Source of the DNA: Corylus avellana
Lineage: Eukaryota > Streptophyta > Magnoliopsida > Fagales > Betulaceae
Assembly (NCBI RefSeq): GCF_901000735.1
Contig: NC_081541.1
Coordinates: forward strand, 25,297,743-25,361,742
Direction: 5' to 3'
DNA: 64,000 nucleotides
Below, in pieces: positions 31,950 to 44,555 of the stretch (within the stretch, counting starts at the first letter, position 1; every line of letters starts with the position of its first letter). A model generated the notes under the pieces. That model was given only the letters and a program-made list of their open reading frames with translations. It was not told where the DNA came from and made no database searches. The position numbers and the translations under genes are program-made.

Positions 31950-32384
31950 GGGAAAACTTCACGTAACCACTATGAACTTTCATTGTTTACACATTATTTT
32001 TCTTAAAGTTGAAAAATTCTCAATTTATTATATCAAACTTTAAAAACATTGCAATCTCACAATTTCTGTTAAAATTTAGGGTTAAATTAGACCGTCAAAT
32101 GATGAAATGACCATTATACTCCTATAAATTTTATGAAATTGAAAAATTATCCTTAAATTATAATTATTATTTTTTTTTTAAAAAAAAAAAATTAAAAATT
32201 GCAATATAGGGGTATTTTGGAAATTTCTTACTCATCCATTAGGATTTAACATAAAATTCTAAGAGAATGGTGATATTGCAAATTTTTTTAAAGTTCATTA
32301 CAGAAATTGAGAGTTTTTGAACTTTAGATAAGGGAGATATTACAAAAGTGATGAAAATTTAAAAGAGTTAGGTGACATTTTCCC
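31950..32384. mobile_element. Mutator-type MITE, second copy
   Basis: Same insertion as 17684-18115, with aatttattt at 31941-31949 and 32385-32393. Confidence 0.8.
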
Positions 32385-32514
32385 AATTTATTTTTATTTT
32401 TATAACTATTTTGCCCTCGAGTAAGAGTCGGGCTAACATATATGGGCCTGTAAATTAGTGATCGAAGATGATTGGGATTAACGGAGTGATGGTGATGATG
32501 TTGTGATAATAAAG

Positions 32515-34155
32515 GTACCTGTCAACATGGTTCATTATGGATGTGGCATCAACAATCCCATTTGAAGCTCTAGGATACCTCTTCAAAGGCAAACGGGAAA
32601 CGGGCCTCACTTACTCCCTCTTGGGCCTGCTCAGATTCTGGAGGGTTCGACGAGTCAAGCAACTCTTCACCAGGTTTTTCTTTTTTTTTCTCTCAATCGA
32701 GTAATGATATAAGAAGGACTAGAGTCCTCCAAAATGTGACATGTCTTATAAAATCACCATTGAATTTGAGATGATTATTATTGAATTTTGATCTATTAGT
32801 GATTTTAAATGACACATTATATTTGGAATGACTCTACGAGAACTCTAGTCCTCTTTATATCAGTACTCCCCCCACTCATATTACCCTCACAATCTGGAGA
32901 CACATTCTAAACGTAACTCCTTCTGCCTTTCTCTTACTCATTTGCTAGGCTTGAGAAGGATATCAGGTTCAGCTATTTTTGTGTAAGGTGTGCTAGGCTA
33001 TTAGCTGTAAGTAATACATGCTCCACCCGCTCCGCTCAAATTGAGATTTTCAGCAATTTGTTGCTTAGATTGATGTCAATTTGGATAGTAATTATGAGAG
33101 GTTTCATATGAGACTCACCTGACCAGCAACTAATCTGGACAGTGGGTCCCATATAGACAGTTTTCTTCTAAATTGGGTTGGAGAAGCTTTCTTTAACTCA
33201 GTCTATAAAAATAACATATATCATTTGAATATGTGAGATGTACATATGTTTTTATAGTAGGGACAAAGTTGTAACTAACATAAGGAATTGTAATCGGTGG
33301 GTGCAGGTGACGACGTTTACGGTGCATTGTGCCGGGTGCCTGTACTACTTGCTAGCAGACCGGAACCCACACCAAGGAAAGACATGGATTGGAGCTGTGA
33401 TCCCTAATTTTAGAGAAACAAGCCTTTGGGTACGATACGTTTCAGCCATGTACTGGTCCATGACTACCATGACCACAGTTGGCTATGGAGATCTCCATGC
33501 AGTGAACACCACGGAAATGATCTTCATCATTTTCTTCATGCTTTTCAACCTTGGCCTAACGGCTTACTTGATCGGCAACATGACCAATTTAGTCGTTGAA
33601 GGAACTCGCCGTACTATGGAATTTGTAAGCACCCCTTTTTGCATCTCTTAAAAAATGCTATTTAGTAGACTGCTACACTATTATTATACAACTATAGAAC
33701 GACGTGATAATAAAAATCAATCATTGATTTTTTAGAAAGTTTCAGAAAATTTCATTGAACTTCCACTCGTTTTAACACTATCCCCCAAAGTTAAAAAAAA
33801 AAAAACTTTCAATTAAGAGTATCAAACTTTTAATTTCTTTCAATTATCTCATTCGTTAAGATTTTCTGTTCATTTTTGTCATAATGCCCAAAATACCCCT
33901 GTTTTTTTATAATAAAAAAACTAAAAAGCATTTGCAAAGATTTTTTTTTTTTTTTTTTTGAATTTTTTAACTTTGGAGTGTATATACTTTCAAAAGGAGT
34001 GGAAGTTCAAGGAGGTTTTGTAAAGTTTTCCCTTGATTTTTCTTTTTACATGCCCTTACTGATCTAAATATTGATTTTCACTGCCACATCATTCACGTTG
34101 TATGTCAGTCGTACAACAACGTACTAAATAGCATTACTGCACATTTTCCAGTCCC

Positions 34156-34196
<41 letters not shown>

Positions 34197-34347
34197 AATG
34201 CTAGGCTTACAGAAAAACTTTTACAAACTGATGTGGCATAATATGATTGGATATAAAATAAGTTCAAATTTTGAAAAACTTAATCATGTTATACCACATT
34301 AGTTTATAAAAGTTTTTCTGTAAAATTTGTTTATAAGCCTAACACTC

Positions 34348-34387
<40 letters not shown>

Positions 34388-37300
34388 CATTTTATGGATT
34401 TCTTATATTGAATTTGGTGGAATATATATATATATTGGATGCAGAGAAATAGCATTGAAGCAGCGTCAAATTTTGTATGCCGAAATAGGCTGCCTCCAAG
34501 GTTGAAACAACAAATACTGGCATACATGTGCTTGAGGTTTAAGGCTGAGAGCCTGAACCAGAACCAACTGATTGAACAACTGCCAAAGTCCATCTGCAAG
34601 AGCATTTGCCAGCATTTGTTTTTGCCTACCGTCAAGAATGTCTATCTTTTCAAGGGCTTTTCTGCAGAAGTTCTATTAATCTTGGTACGTACGCAAACTA
34701 AATATAATTTATAGCTTTTGAGACACGAATATCATTGGGAGTGAATCCCAATTTTGGTTGCCTTTTCTTGCCTTGATCTAACATATATATATATAAATAC
34801 ACACACACACACATGTGGTACATTGAAATTGACTAGGTTGCCAAGATGAAGGCAGAGTACATACCACCAAGAGAGGATGTTATAATGCAAAATGAAGCAG
34901 CCGATGATGTTTACATCATTGTCTCTGGTGAAGTTGAAATCATTGATTGTGAGGTGGAGAAAGAACAAGTTGTGGGAACTTTGCAATCTCTCGACATTTT
35001 TGGAGAAGTTGGTGCACTTTGTTGTAGGCCTCATGGCTTCACATATCGAACCAAAACTCTTTCACAGCTCTTGAGGCTCAAAACCACCTCTCTAATGGAA
35101 TCAACTCAGACCCATCTTCAAGACTATGAGAAAATGCTCAAAAACTTCCTTCAGGTCCATATAGATTTTGTTGATTCTACGGAAACTTCACTTTTTTTTT
35201 AGGGAATTACTCCGAAACATAAGTGTTTTTACAATGTCAGTATCTCATGTACGTTTTAGTCCCTTTTAATTTCACGTCGTAGGTCAGAATTAAAAGGAGC
35301 TGAAACATGGGATGCTAACTTCGAGGTTATAATTGTAAAACCGCTTATATTTTTTGAGAGTAAGTGAAGATTTCCCCAAAAATGTACTTAAGTTTACTTT
35401 GACTAAGGAGTTAAGGCTTGTTATATGGTGTAAATTAATGCAGCATCACAAAAAGCTAAAGGATCTGCATATTGGAGATTTGATGGTGGAGAATGGGGAA
35501 GATGAAGAGAGGGATCCAAACATAGCTTCGAATGGGGAAGATGAAGAGAGGGATCCAAACATAGCTTCCAACTTGCTGAATGCTGCTGCTACAGGAAATG
35601 CTGCTTTTCTGGATGAGCTTCTCAAGGCCAGATTGGATCCTGATATTGGAGATTCCAAAGGAAGAACCCCATTGGTATTTTTTTTTTTTTTTTAATATGT
35701 TAATTGATTAAATTACCTATGACATGCATATGAGTGAAATTCATGTACATCATCATTGACAGATCAAATAATGTGATGATGATTACATTATTGTTGTTTG
35801 TGTTATGATGCTTCAGCACATAGCAGCATCAAAAGGGCATGAAGAGTGTGTTTCGGTACTGCTTAAGCATGGATGTAATGTACACTTACGAGGTAATACC
35901 CAATGCTCTACCCTTCCATTTATTACATAAATTTTTCTGCTTTAGAAATAAAATTGGGAGAAAGGGTTTTGCAATCATGACCTCAAATTATCAAAATTTG
36001 CAATGTAGGTATCATATTTTTCAGTCCCTTTTAATTTTACCCTACGGTTAGAGTTTAGAGTTAATTTAAACGGAAAATAGATGAAATTTCTCTTCTACTC
36101 CTGTAAAATTCATAAAATACATATTTACCCTTAATTATTATTTTTAAAATAATAATAAAAAACCTAATACAGTGTGGGTCTTGGCCATGGGTTAGTCTAG
36201 ACTAGCGGTGGCAATTCGTGTTCACTTGTCAGGTTTAGGTTGTGTCGATACATGTATATATAAGACCATATAGGTCAACCCTAACCTGACCCATTTAGTT
36301 AAACGAGTCATCTCAACCCTAACCATCTAATTTTGTATCGAGTTCATGTCAAGTTTGCGAGTCATGTCAAAAATTGCTTGCAATATATTATGTCGCGTGT
36401 TGAGTTTGAGCAATGTCAAAGCATAAGTATAAAACGATATAGGTCAATCATAATCCAACCCATTTAATTAAACGGGTTAGACTCGTCGACCCAACCCTTT
36501 AATTTTGTATTGGGTTTGTGTACAGTTTGCGGGTTTGGTAAAAAATTGACTGCCCTAGTCTAAACCACATCACCAGAAATTGTTCTAAAAAATATATTAT
36601 TTTGGGCATTTTGGCATTATACGTTATGATTTAATGGGGATGAAACTTGGGATACTGACATTACAAATTTTGATAATATGAGACTATAATTGCAAATCCT
36701 AAACACGCAATGAAGTAAGTGAAGCTTTTCCTAAAAATTAATTATGCTTTTCAGGTTCTTCAATTTGAATTAGGATCTTTTCAATTTCATTTGAACTAGA
36801 AAATATCCAGTTAGTTATAAAAAATTGATATTTTTGTCCCCTCAAAAAGTTAAAAGATATAAATATCCTTCTACTATTACTAACTCTGGATATTCTCCAT
36901 TTCATTTGAAGTGGAGAGGATCATGCTCCCTTGAATTTACTTCAAACTATTTGGTTAATTATGATAATTAATGCCGTAAATGGCAGACATGAATCGCGAC
37001 ACTGCATTATGGAATAGTATATCATCAAAACACCATTCCATATTCCGGATCCTCTACAACGCCACCGCCCAATGCGATTCACACACCGCCGGCGATCTTC
37101 TCTGCACCGCCGCAGAAAGAGATGACACAACCGCGATGAAGGAATTACTGAAACAAGGACTAGATGTTGACTCCAAAGATCGCAATGGATTAACGGCAAT
37201 CCAGATTGCCATGGCCAAAAACAACGTGGAGATGGTGAATCTTCTTGTGGGGAACGGTGCAGATGTTTCGAATGCAAAAACACACGAGTTTCCTACGGCA

Positions 37301-39568
37301 ACTTTGAATGAAATCCTGCAAAGGAGAGAGGTTGGTCACCGGATTACAGTCCCCGATGCCGGAATAAATGGAGTGGTTTTGGCAAGGCATGAAGGAGAGC
37401 ATCAATGTCCTGGACATGTTTGTCCGAGGGTGAGCATTTACAGAGGCAATCCAGTTGTGAGGAGAGAGGCTGGTTGCGTGGAAGCTGGGAGACTTATTAG
37501 GTTGCCAGCTTCCATGGAGGAGCTCAAGAATATTGCAGGTACTTTTTTTTTTTTTTTTTTCCTAATCTTATGTTCTCATGAATGATGCTCAAACATTATA
37601 TTAAGAGGGCTAGAAACTACATTTTTATCCAAGAAATGATACATTCTAATAAATATCCCACAAGTTGCCCATATAAATGTGAGCCGGCAAAGAGCACATG
37701 GCCCATTTGCAATTTTTTAAAAATTTTAAATCAAAATATATATATATAAAAGAAGTTATATTGCATGGGGTGGCTTCGTGGTCTGGTGTGGCCGAAGCCA
37801 CCCCTAGCCAAAACTGTGGTGGCCGGCCACTCCATATGGGGTGGCCGGCCACCCCTTGCAATATCCTTTTTTTTTTTTTTGGTTTTAATTTTGATTTAAA
37901 AATTTTTAAAAATTAAATAATAAAAAATTGCAAATGGACCATGTGTGTTTTGCCAGCTCAGATTTATATGGGCAACTTGTGAGATATTTATTAGAATGTA
38001 TCATTTCTCTTTTTATCTTACAACTATCTCGCATTAAGGCATATGTGGCAATCCTAATCGACTCTTGAATTAGTTATTGTTAAATATATGAGATATACTA
38101 TAGTGCAATAAAAAGATCATTTTTTGCCCATAAAAGTTGTAGGTAGCAAGATGCCACATGCCCTATCAGTGGGTGAGGCCACAGTAACTACGGATGTGGC
38201 TTGTGGCCTCTTACCACCTAAGACTTTTATAGGCAAAAAATGGACTTTTTATTGCATTATAGCATTTCTCTAAATATATATAGCGGAAACTTTACAAAAT
38301 CCCCCCATGAATTTTTACCCGTTTTGAAATTACCTCCTCCGAAGTTCAAAAACACTCAATTTAGGATATCGAATTTTCAAGTTTTTGCAATGTCCTCCAT
38401 TCGTTAGGATTTTTTTGTTAAATATTTTCAAAATTCCCAAAATAGCCTGATTTTTTTTTTTATAAAAAAAATTGCAAAGATTCATGTAAAGGTATTTTTT
38501 GCAAATTTCGTTAAATCAAAAACCAACGCCTAATCTATGCATTTTTTTATTTTCTATTAAAAAAAGGCTATTTTAGGAATTTCAAAAATATTTAACGGAA
38601 AATCTTAACAGAAGGGGAACATTGTAAAAAATTAAAAATTCGATACCCTAAATTTAGTGTTTTTGGACTTTAAGGGATATAATTTCAAAATAAGTGGAAG
38701 TTTAAGAGGTTAAGTGAAGTTTCTCCTACGTGGTTAGGACTGCCACATTAGCATTATGAGATAAAAATGTGGTATATAGGACATAGCATTTCTCTTACAT
38801 TAATTCTACTCAAAGATGACTTGAATATACTTTTTTACTCATACACACACAATAACATATTCAATCAACATGGCATTCATTTCATTCCCAACCCGGAAAA
38901 TCTTAACCCTACATTCAAACACTATTTATTAGAATATTAATTAAATGGTTAAATTTATTATCTCCTATTGGTTTAGGCTTAATGAATTGGGAAAAGCTAC
39001 ATACACAGATACACTCACACTTACACTTCTAATTAGTGTACACTCCCTGACATGGTAGTAAAAATCATCATTAGATCCAAAATCTAATAGTAATTTTTAC
39101 TGCAACACTAAGGAGTATACACTTAAGAGTATGTGTAGCATCTCTCTTATAAATAAGTAGTTATTTAAGATAGTATGAGACCGGTGAACTGAGTTTGAAT
39201 CTTATCTTTGTAATTCATCTTGCATTTAAATTAAAAATTTCACATATTTAAAATCACTTACTCATAAAAGTTTGAACCTGCACATAAAGGGGCCAATGTG
39301 TTAGAATATGAATGAAATGATTTAATTCATCATTTTTTATAACCTCAAACATTGCATATACTAACTATTTTTTTTCATTATTGAAGTAAAAAAGTTTCCA
39401 ATTTGACCTTATTTGTTTGTTCTATGATTTTGAATAGGTCAAAAGTTTGGGTTTGATGCAAGAAATGCTACAGTAACAGATGAACAAGGATCACAAATTG
39501 ATTCTATTGATGTCATTAGAGACAATGATAAACTTTTCATAGCTGAAGATCCAAATTCTGTAATGTAA
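32515..39568 (+). CDS. AKT2: AKT2/3-type Shaker K+ channel, copy 2 (exons 3-11, start lost at gap)
   Basis: Exons: 32515-32673, 32949-33006, 33307-33624, 34445-34684, 34837-35154, 35444-35674, 35817-35892, 36987-37538 and 39438-39568 (TAA at 39566-39568). It holds S3 onward, the TVGYGD filter, the nucleotide-binding domain, the ankyrin repeats and, in exons 10-11, the C-terminal KHA domain ([22 protein letters not shown], then GFDARNATV and [14 protein letters not shown]). KHA domains act in Shaker tetramer assembly and clustering. Joined with exons 1-2 of the other copy the model has 848 residues, close to the roughly 800 of Arabidopsis AKT2 (inference). The last intron (1.9 kb) carries three inverted-repeat elements. 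The missing exons 1-2 coincide with the gap at 30743, so this is an assembly break and not a 5'-truncated paralogue. Confidence 0.95.
33733..34032. mobile_element. Mutator-type MITE, second copy (intron 5)
   Basis: Same insertion as 19467-19761, with ttgattttt on both sides; the internal T run is longer. Confidence 0.7.
36208..36562. mobile_element. hAT-type MITE, second copy (intron 9)
   Basis: Same nested insertion as 21934-22287, inside the second copy of the larger inverted-repeat element. Confidence 0.6.
37631..38009. mobile_element. Mutator-type MITE with GGCCGGCC core (AKT2 intron 10)
   Basis: The 379-bp element has arms of about 90 bp that are almost perfectly complementary; both carry gaaatgatacattctaataa. 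The flanks are tttttatcc (37622-37630) and tttttatct (38010-38018), a 9-bp duplication with one difference. The core holds GGTGGCCGGCC palindromes. Confidence 0.85.
38090..38270. mobile_element. Mutator-type MITE (AKT2 intron 10)
   Basis: The 181-bp element has ends gagatatactatag and, inverted, GAGAAATGCTATAA; the arms share gcaataaaaag and ttttttgcc. Perfect 9-bp target repeats taaatatat at 38081-38089 and 38271-38279. Confidence 0.88.
38285..38726. mobile_element. Long palindromic element (AKT2 intron 10)
   Basis: The arms of about 200 bp pair along their length (ggaaactttacaaaatcccc on the left, ggagaaacttcacttaacct read inverted on the right). It belongs to the same sequence group as 17684-18115 and 46386-47568. 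The target duplication is not visible. Confidence 0.65.
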
Positions 39569-40874
39569 TAAAAAAAAAAACTGATACATTAATTAATTAG
39601 ATTATGTGGGATTAGAAAATAGTTTGTCAAGTATTTTCTATCCCTCACTTCCAGAAGGAAAGTTCTTGCCTGAAAGAGAAGTGTATGTTTTTAGTAGGAA
39701 TAAAAATGCTCACATATTCATACAAATATCTCTTGTTTTCCCTTTTCTTTAAGTTTTATTTTTTATTTTTATCTTGCACTAATCAGATTGCAATTTAGGA
39801 GTGTTGTCTAGGATTTCTCCTTAATGCTCTTCTTTATTTATTTTGATAATCCTTTCTGACTAATTTCAACATGTTTTTCATATGAAAAGTTTTAATCTAT
39901 AGGTTCGAGCAAGAATAGATTACATAATGTTTATCTAATAGGGCTTAAAAAAGAAGATTATTTGCTCAGGAAAAAGAAGATGATAAAAAAGAACTGAAGC
40001 ACCAAGCCAACTTGCTTCAACCTTCTTTAATTATTAGAATATTATTTAAATAATTAAATATTTTTATTTTTTATTAATTTAAGCTATTAAAACAATTAAT
40101 TATTTAATACGGTATCGAAATTGTGACTTCGTCTCCGTATTTTTATGAGCCCCAAGCTCCCAAATTAACCTAGGCTCAAAACTAGGGTGGACAGATTAAC
40201 TGTTTACCGCCTACCGACTGCGACAGAATCTACGTTAACCGCCTACCGTCAGAAGTCGGTCGGTAATCAGTTAAAAATTTTTATACCGACGTTGGTTTGG
40301 TTTGGTTATATAGTATAAGTATCTTTTTGTCGAATTAACCGATAAGTAACTAATAATAAATATTCTAGGACCAATTTATTAGTAGAAGTGTAGAGCATAT
40401 ATATGATGAACTTTTATTGTGTCAATTAATGGGCCCATTTAAAATTTGTTTGGTTCAATAAGATATTTTAGCCCATAAAACAATTTGGACCCCCCAAAAC
40501 AATCAATTTTTTGCTCAATTAAAAAATCTCACGGTTAACTGATTAACCGAAACTTTCGAAATAAATCCTAATCGAAATGTAATCGATAAATTAACAGATT
40601 TAACCGACAATTTTAGTTAACCAACCGAAAATGACTTTATAGAACCAAACCGAACAGTCTTGTGAGATAATGTGAGATAATTAAATGCGGGTCTTCTTGG
40701 ATAATTCAATCTTAAAGAAACATCTTGACATAGAGGTTTGTGAGATTAATCTTATCACACAGAGGATCCAATCTGAAACATGTTTTCTTTTATATATATA
40801 TATAAAGTAAGATGAAAAAAGAAAAGGCGGAAAGGTAAAACTAGAGTTTGATGATATTTATTATTCAGTTCATT

Positions 40875-40915
<41 letters not shown>

Positions 40916-40921
40916 CTGCAA
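39569..40921. other. AKT2 3' UTR and spacer; left edge of the peptide-locus duplication
   Basis: The first hundred or so bases are probably the 3' UTR. From about 39990 (accaagccaacttgcttcaa) the sequence matches 55272 onward, which marks the start of the older duplication. 40160-40660 is a repeat rich in 'ccgaac/ggttaaccg' phrases, as found in hAT-related elements. A (TA)n run lies at 40880-40910. Confidence 0.45.
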
Positions 40922-41100
40922 TTAATTTAATGGACTTTCATTTTGTTTTGCAGAGCCATTATTAATGGTGAACATTTCTTGTTTTGCTGGGTAGCAGAAA
41001 CACAAGCCCATTTTGCACTTGCATTTTGCTGGGTCACCGCAATCATCAACAGTCTTGCATGGATAATTCACATTCCTTGCTTCCACTTTTGACTGCAAAC
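40922..41100 (-). pseudogene. NCR/defensin-like peptide, mature-peptide exon only (copy I)
   Basis: Read from 41100 down to the stop at 40924-40922, this exon encodes 58 residues after a shared split codon. The cysteine pattern is C-x5-C-x5-C-x-C-x4-C-x-C (CKTVDDC, KCKC, LCFC), with the same flanks as copy II: LQSKVEARNVNYP before and PAKQEMFTI after. The acceptor CCAG/GT is kept, and no stop or frameshift breaks the exon. I could not find a signal-peptide exon in the 8 kb upstream on this strand, which are filled with transposon relics, so the gene is probably not functional. It could still be expressed from a distant or exchanged first exon. Differences from copy II cluster between the first and fifth cysteines. 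Confidence 0.68.
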
Positions 41101-42426
41101 CTGGTAAAATCTGTTATAATGTTACAAACATGCTTTTAATTTTTGAGCCGTTGGTTTACTATTCTTCCTATAATTTTACCGTTAAAATTATATTGATGAG
41201 TTTTTAAAGAAAAAAATCAGACTAACGGTTTTATGACCGTTTGGATATTATCAAGTTTTATGATTTTTGTTATTCTCTTCAACCGTTATCACCGTTTGTC
41301 ATTTACTCATATTCATTAGCTTTGGAAAAGGTCAGCACTTACTTATTTCTATATATGAATATATATTCTTCAATCTCGATAGTGAAAACCATTATATATA
41401 TATATATACATACCTTGGCCTACATAAAAAGTTCTATTCTAAAACGTCACTCTTCTGCATATCGGCTTTGGAGACTCTCTCTTTGATGCTGGAAACAATG
41501 CCTTCATCAATAGCCATACGGCAGATTTTTGGCCTTATGAGAAGAGCTAATTCAAACACCCCACTTGTCGTATTTTAATGGTCATCTAGTCTCCGATTTT
41601 ATTGGGTTGTTCTATTACTCTTCGTTATTGGAAGTGCGTCCTTAATGAAGGTAGACACTATAGTCTAATCCTGGGAGGTTGCGTGTCAAAGGATCCGATC
41701 GCACCGAGTGATACACTCCGGGAGGCACGAATCAACCTTTAAGAGAATTTGTGATTCTATAGCATTGTAAGATCTTTCCATACTCTACTTTTCATCTCTT
41801 GTATTTTATTTATTTTATTGTTAATTTTCATATTGTAATTATTTTATATCAATAAGAATTTGTGCACCATCCAAAATTATTTCCAACAATCTTAAATGTT
41901 GATTATGATGGTTGCACAAATATTGTGATTAGTATCATAACAATAGTATTTAAACTTATAAGAAGGCAAATACTATAAGAGTTTGTGGTATGCAATTCGC
42001 ATATGAGAAAGATGAAATCAAATATTTGAGTGGAAAGATTTTGTATTCATTTATCAGAAAAAGAATTTAATTTCTTATGTAGTTGTTGAAAATGAAAATA
42101 TTTTGATTGAAAGAATTTTCAATTATTTGAACTCAATTTATTGATTGTCAAATAATCTTTTATTGTTGGGTTACTATTCTTACAATAAAAAGAGTTAAGC
42201 CTTTTTTATGGATTTGTAGAACTTAGCATTTTCTTTGTTATGTTGTGCTAAGCTTGGCTGGAAAACATCCATGTAGATTAATAATAATAACAATGAGTAG
42301 TTTCTCATGGTGTGATGGAGAAAAATACATAGGCATTGCTAAATGTGTGCAGAGAATACAACTTTGCTAAAGATTTTTGCAGGTAAGCACATTGTAAGAG
42401 GAAAAGATGTGGTGCGCGTATTGAGT
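41101..42426. other. Degenerate spacer, no recognised features
   Basis: There are short open frames without domains. A stretch at 41640-41880 has the look of retroelement leader DNA, but no boundary or coding motif is visible. Confidence 0.3.
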
Positions 42427-44492
42427 CGATCGGTTCTCACGACACCTAGTTGGTGTGTGGTGACGACAATCTATTTTACACACCTTGTGGTTGTCATAGT
42501 CTTAATCTTGTACTATGTGATATTGCTAATTCATGTCCTAAAGCTATATTTTTTTTTGGAATTGTACAACGTATATATACTTTGTTTTCATCATCTACAA
42601 AACGATGGAAAATATTACTAGATAATGTGCCAAGTTTAACTCTTAAGCCATTATCACAAACACATTGGGAAAGTCGGATTGAAAGTATAAAAGCAATAAA
42701 ATTTCAAACTCCACAAATTGTTGATATTATTTCATGAAACTAAAATTTCGAATTTATTATTATTTTATGATTATTTTGAATTTCAAATAAATAACTGATC
42801 TCCTATTATCATGTTTTAATAGTCATTTATTTTAAATAAATAACTTTTTATCCTATTATCTTGTTTTGATCGGTTACCACCACTTCATCAATATCTCCTA
42901 TTATTATGTTATATGAGATCATGTGTTTTCAAGTTTCAATCGATGAGATAATGTGTTTTCAAGTTTCAACTGTTTTTTCAACGTTAGATTTTAAAATATA
43001 TGTAACCGTTATTTCAATTAAACAAAAAAAAACTGCTTCTGAGATAATATGGAATTATATAGATATATATTAATTCCCAGTAGTTTTATTATTTTACAGA
43101 TAATTTTATTTTCTCTTTCTTCCTCTCACGATTATTAACCGCTGTTACAAAAAAATTTCTGTTCTGGATAGTGCTCAGAGTTTTGCAATCTGCACACTAC
43201 ATCAGGCAGTATTGTATCCTGAGGATAAGATTGCTTTGATTCCCTTTTGCAAGACTTCTAATAGAAGTGGGAGGCAATGTTTATCTAAAAGATAGAGTCA
43301 CAATCGCCTTACTGTCCAGATTTCATTTATTTCTCATTCTGTTTGTATTTTACGTTTATTTTTCCCTGCAATTCCCACATCTAGATTTTCCAACTCAAAT
43401 AAGAGAGGCTCTGCTACAATTAGCAAAAACAAGTGAAGATCCTAAAACAAAAAGTGAAGCTAATTGTTTACCAACCTATGAGATTGAAAGTTTAGAATTC
43501 TTATTGAGTATGACTATTTGGTATGATATTTTATTTACTGCAAATACTGTTAGTAAAAATTTACAATCGAAAGACATGCATATTGATGTTGCTATAGATT
43601 AATTAGAAGGTCTTATTTCCTATTTTAAAACTTATAGAGAAACTAGATTTGCATCGGCTATGATTTCATCTAAAGAGATTGCAACCATAATGGAAATAGA
43701 ACATGTTTTTTTGTGAAAAACGTGTAATTCGTAGAAAGAAACAGTTTGATGAGAATGCTAATGACGAGACAACATAAACTGCTAAAGAATCTTTTAGAAT
43801 TCATTACTTCTTATATATAGTAGATCAAGTTATTTCTTCAATTCAAAGTAGGTTTGAACAATTTTAAATATACGAAAATATTTTTGGTTTTTTATTTAAT
43901 TTTAAGAAATTAAAATCACTAGATGATGGTAGTTTGCAAAATAAATGTCTTAATCTAGAATGTTTCCTAAAACATGATCTTGATGGTTTAGATTTATTTT
44001 CAGAACTAAAAGTTTTAAAAGAAATTTTACAAATAGAAGAAAATGCTCCAATTGATATATTAAATTATATAAAAAGATTTGATTATTTTCCAAATGAATG
44101 TATCGCTTATAGAATTTTATTGACAATATCTGTTACAGTTGCTTCTGCAACAAGAAGTTTTTCAAAATTAAAATTGATAAAATCTTACCTAAGATCAACA
44201 ATGTCACAAGAGAGATTAAATGGATTAGCCATATTATCAATTGAAAAAAAAGATATTAGAAAATCTTGAATATAAAAACTTAATTAGAAATTTTGCATCT
44301 CAAAAAGCGAATAGAAGAATTTTTAAATAAATAAATAAAATATATATATATATATATATGTTACTTTAAAAAAAAAAAATTGACTTTAAAAAAAAAAAAT
44401 TGTTACTTAAATAAAAAAAAAATAAAAAAAAAAACAAATTTAGGCCCAATTTCAAAGTTTTGCCTAAGGCCCCAAAATACATTGAGCCGGCC
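42427..44492 (+). pseudogene. hAT transposase relic (TTF zinc-finger/HAT-dimerisation type)
   Basis: Fragments of one protein family lie in order: YTPCGCHSLNLVLCDIANSC (about 42474) with SSSTKRWKILLDNVPSLTLK; then, after about 650 bp of unrelated DNA, PTQIREALLQLAKTSEDP (about 43395) and YEIESLEFLLSMTIWYDILF; then a block to about 43930 with stops and frameshifts; then the C-terminal HAT dimerisation region (VASATRSFSKLKLIKSYL, near 44130-44190). The element ends at about 44492 in caaaatacattgagccggcc, the inverted form of a GGCCGGCTCAAT hAT terminus. The left terminus was not found. The coding capacity is destroyed. Confidence 0.78.
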
Positions 44493-44555
44493 ATGTGTCT
44501 ATTGAGCATACAAGTATTAAATTAATAATTGCGGATCCCATGACTAAAGGTTTAC

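Larger units (their letters stand above)
30843..37395. repeat. Start of contig 3: near-identical copy of 16663-23124
   Basis: Collinear with 16663-23124, carrying AKT2 exons 3 to 10 and the same intronic MITEs. In about 1.8 kb of shared coding sequence I saw four substitutions by eye, one of them changing an amino acid (Lys to Arg in exon 8). The copy runs past the point where contig 1 stops and completes the gene. Confidence 0.93.

Noticed and set aside
14133..39568. Two tandem AKT2 genes
   Set aside because: All breaks coincide with 100-N gaps, contig 2 is contained in contig 1, and coding divergence is at allele level. Treated as one gene on two haplotypes.
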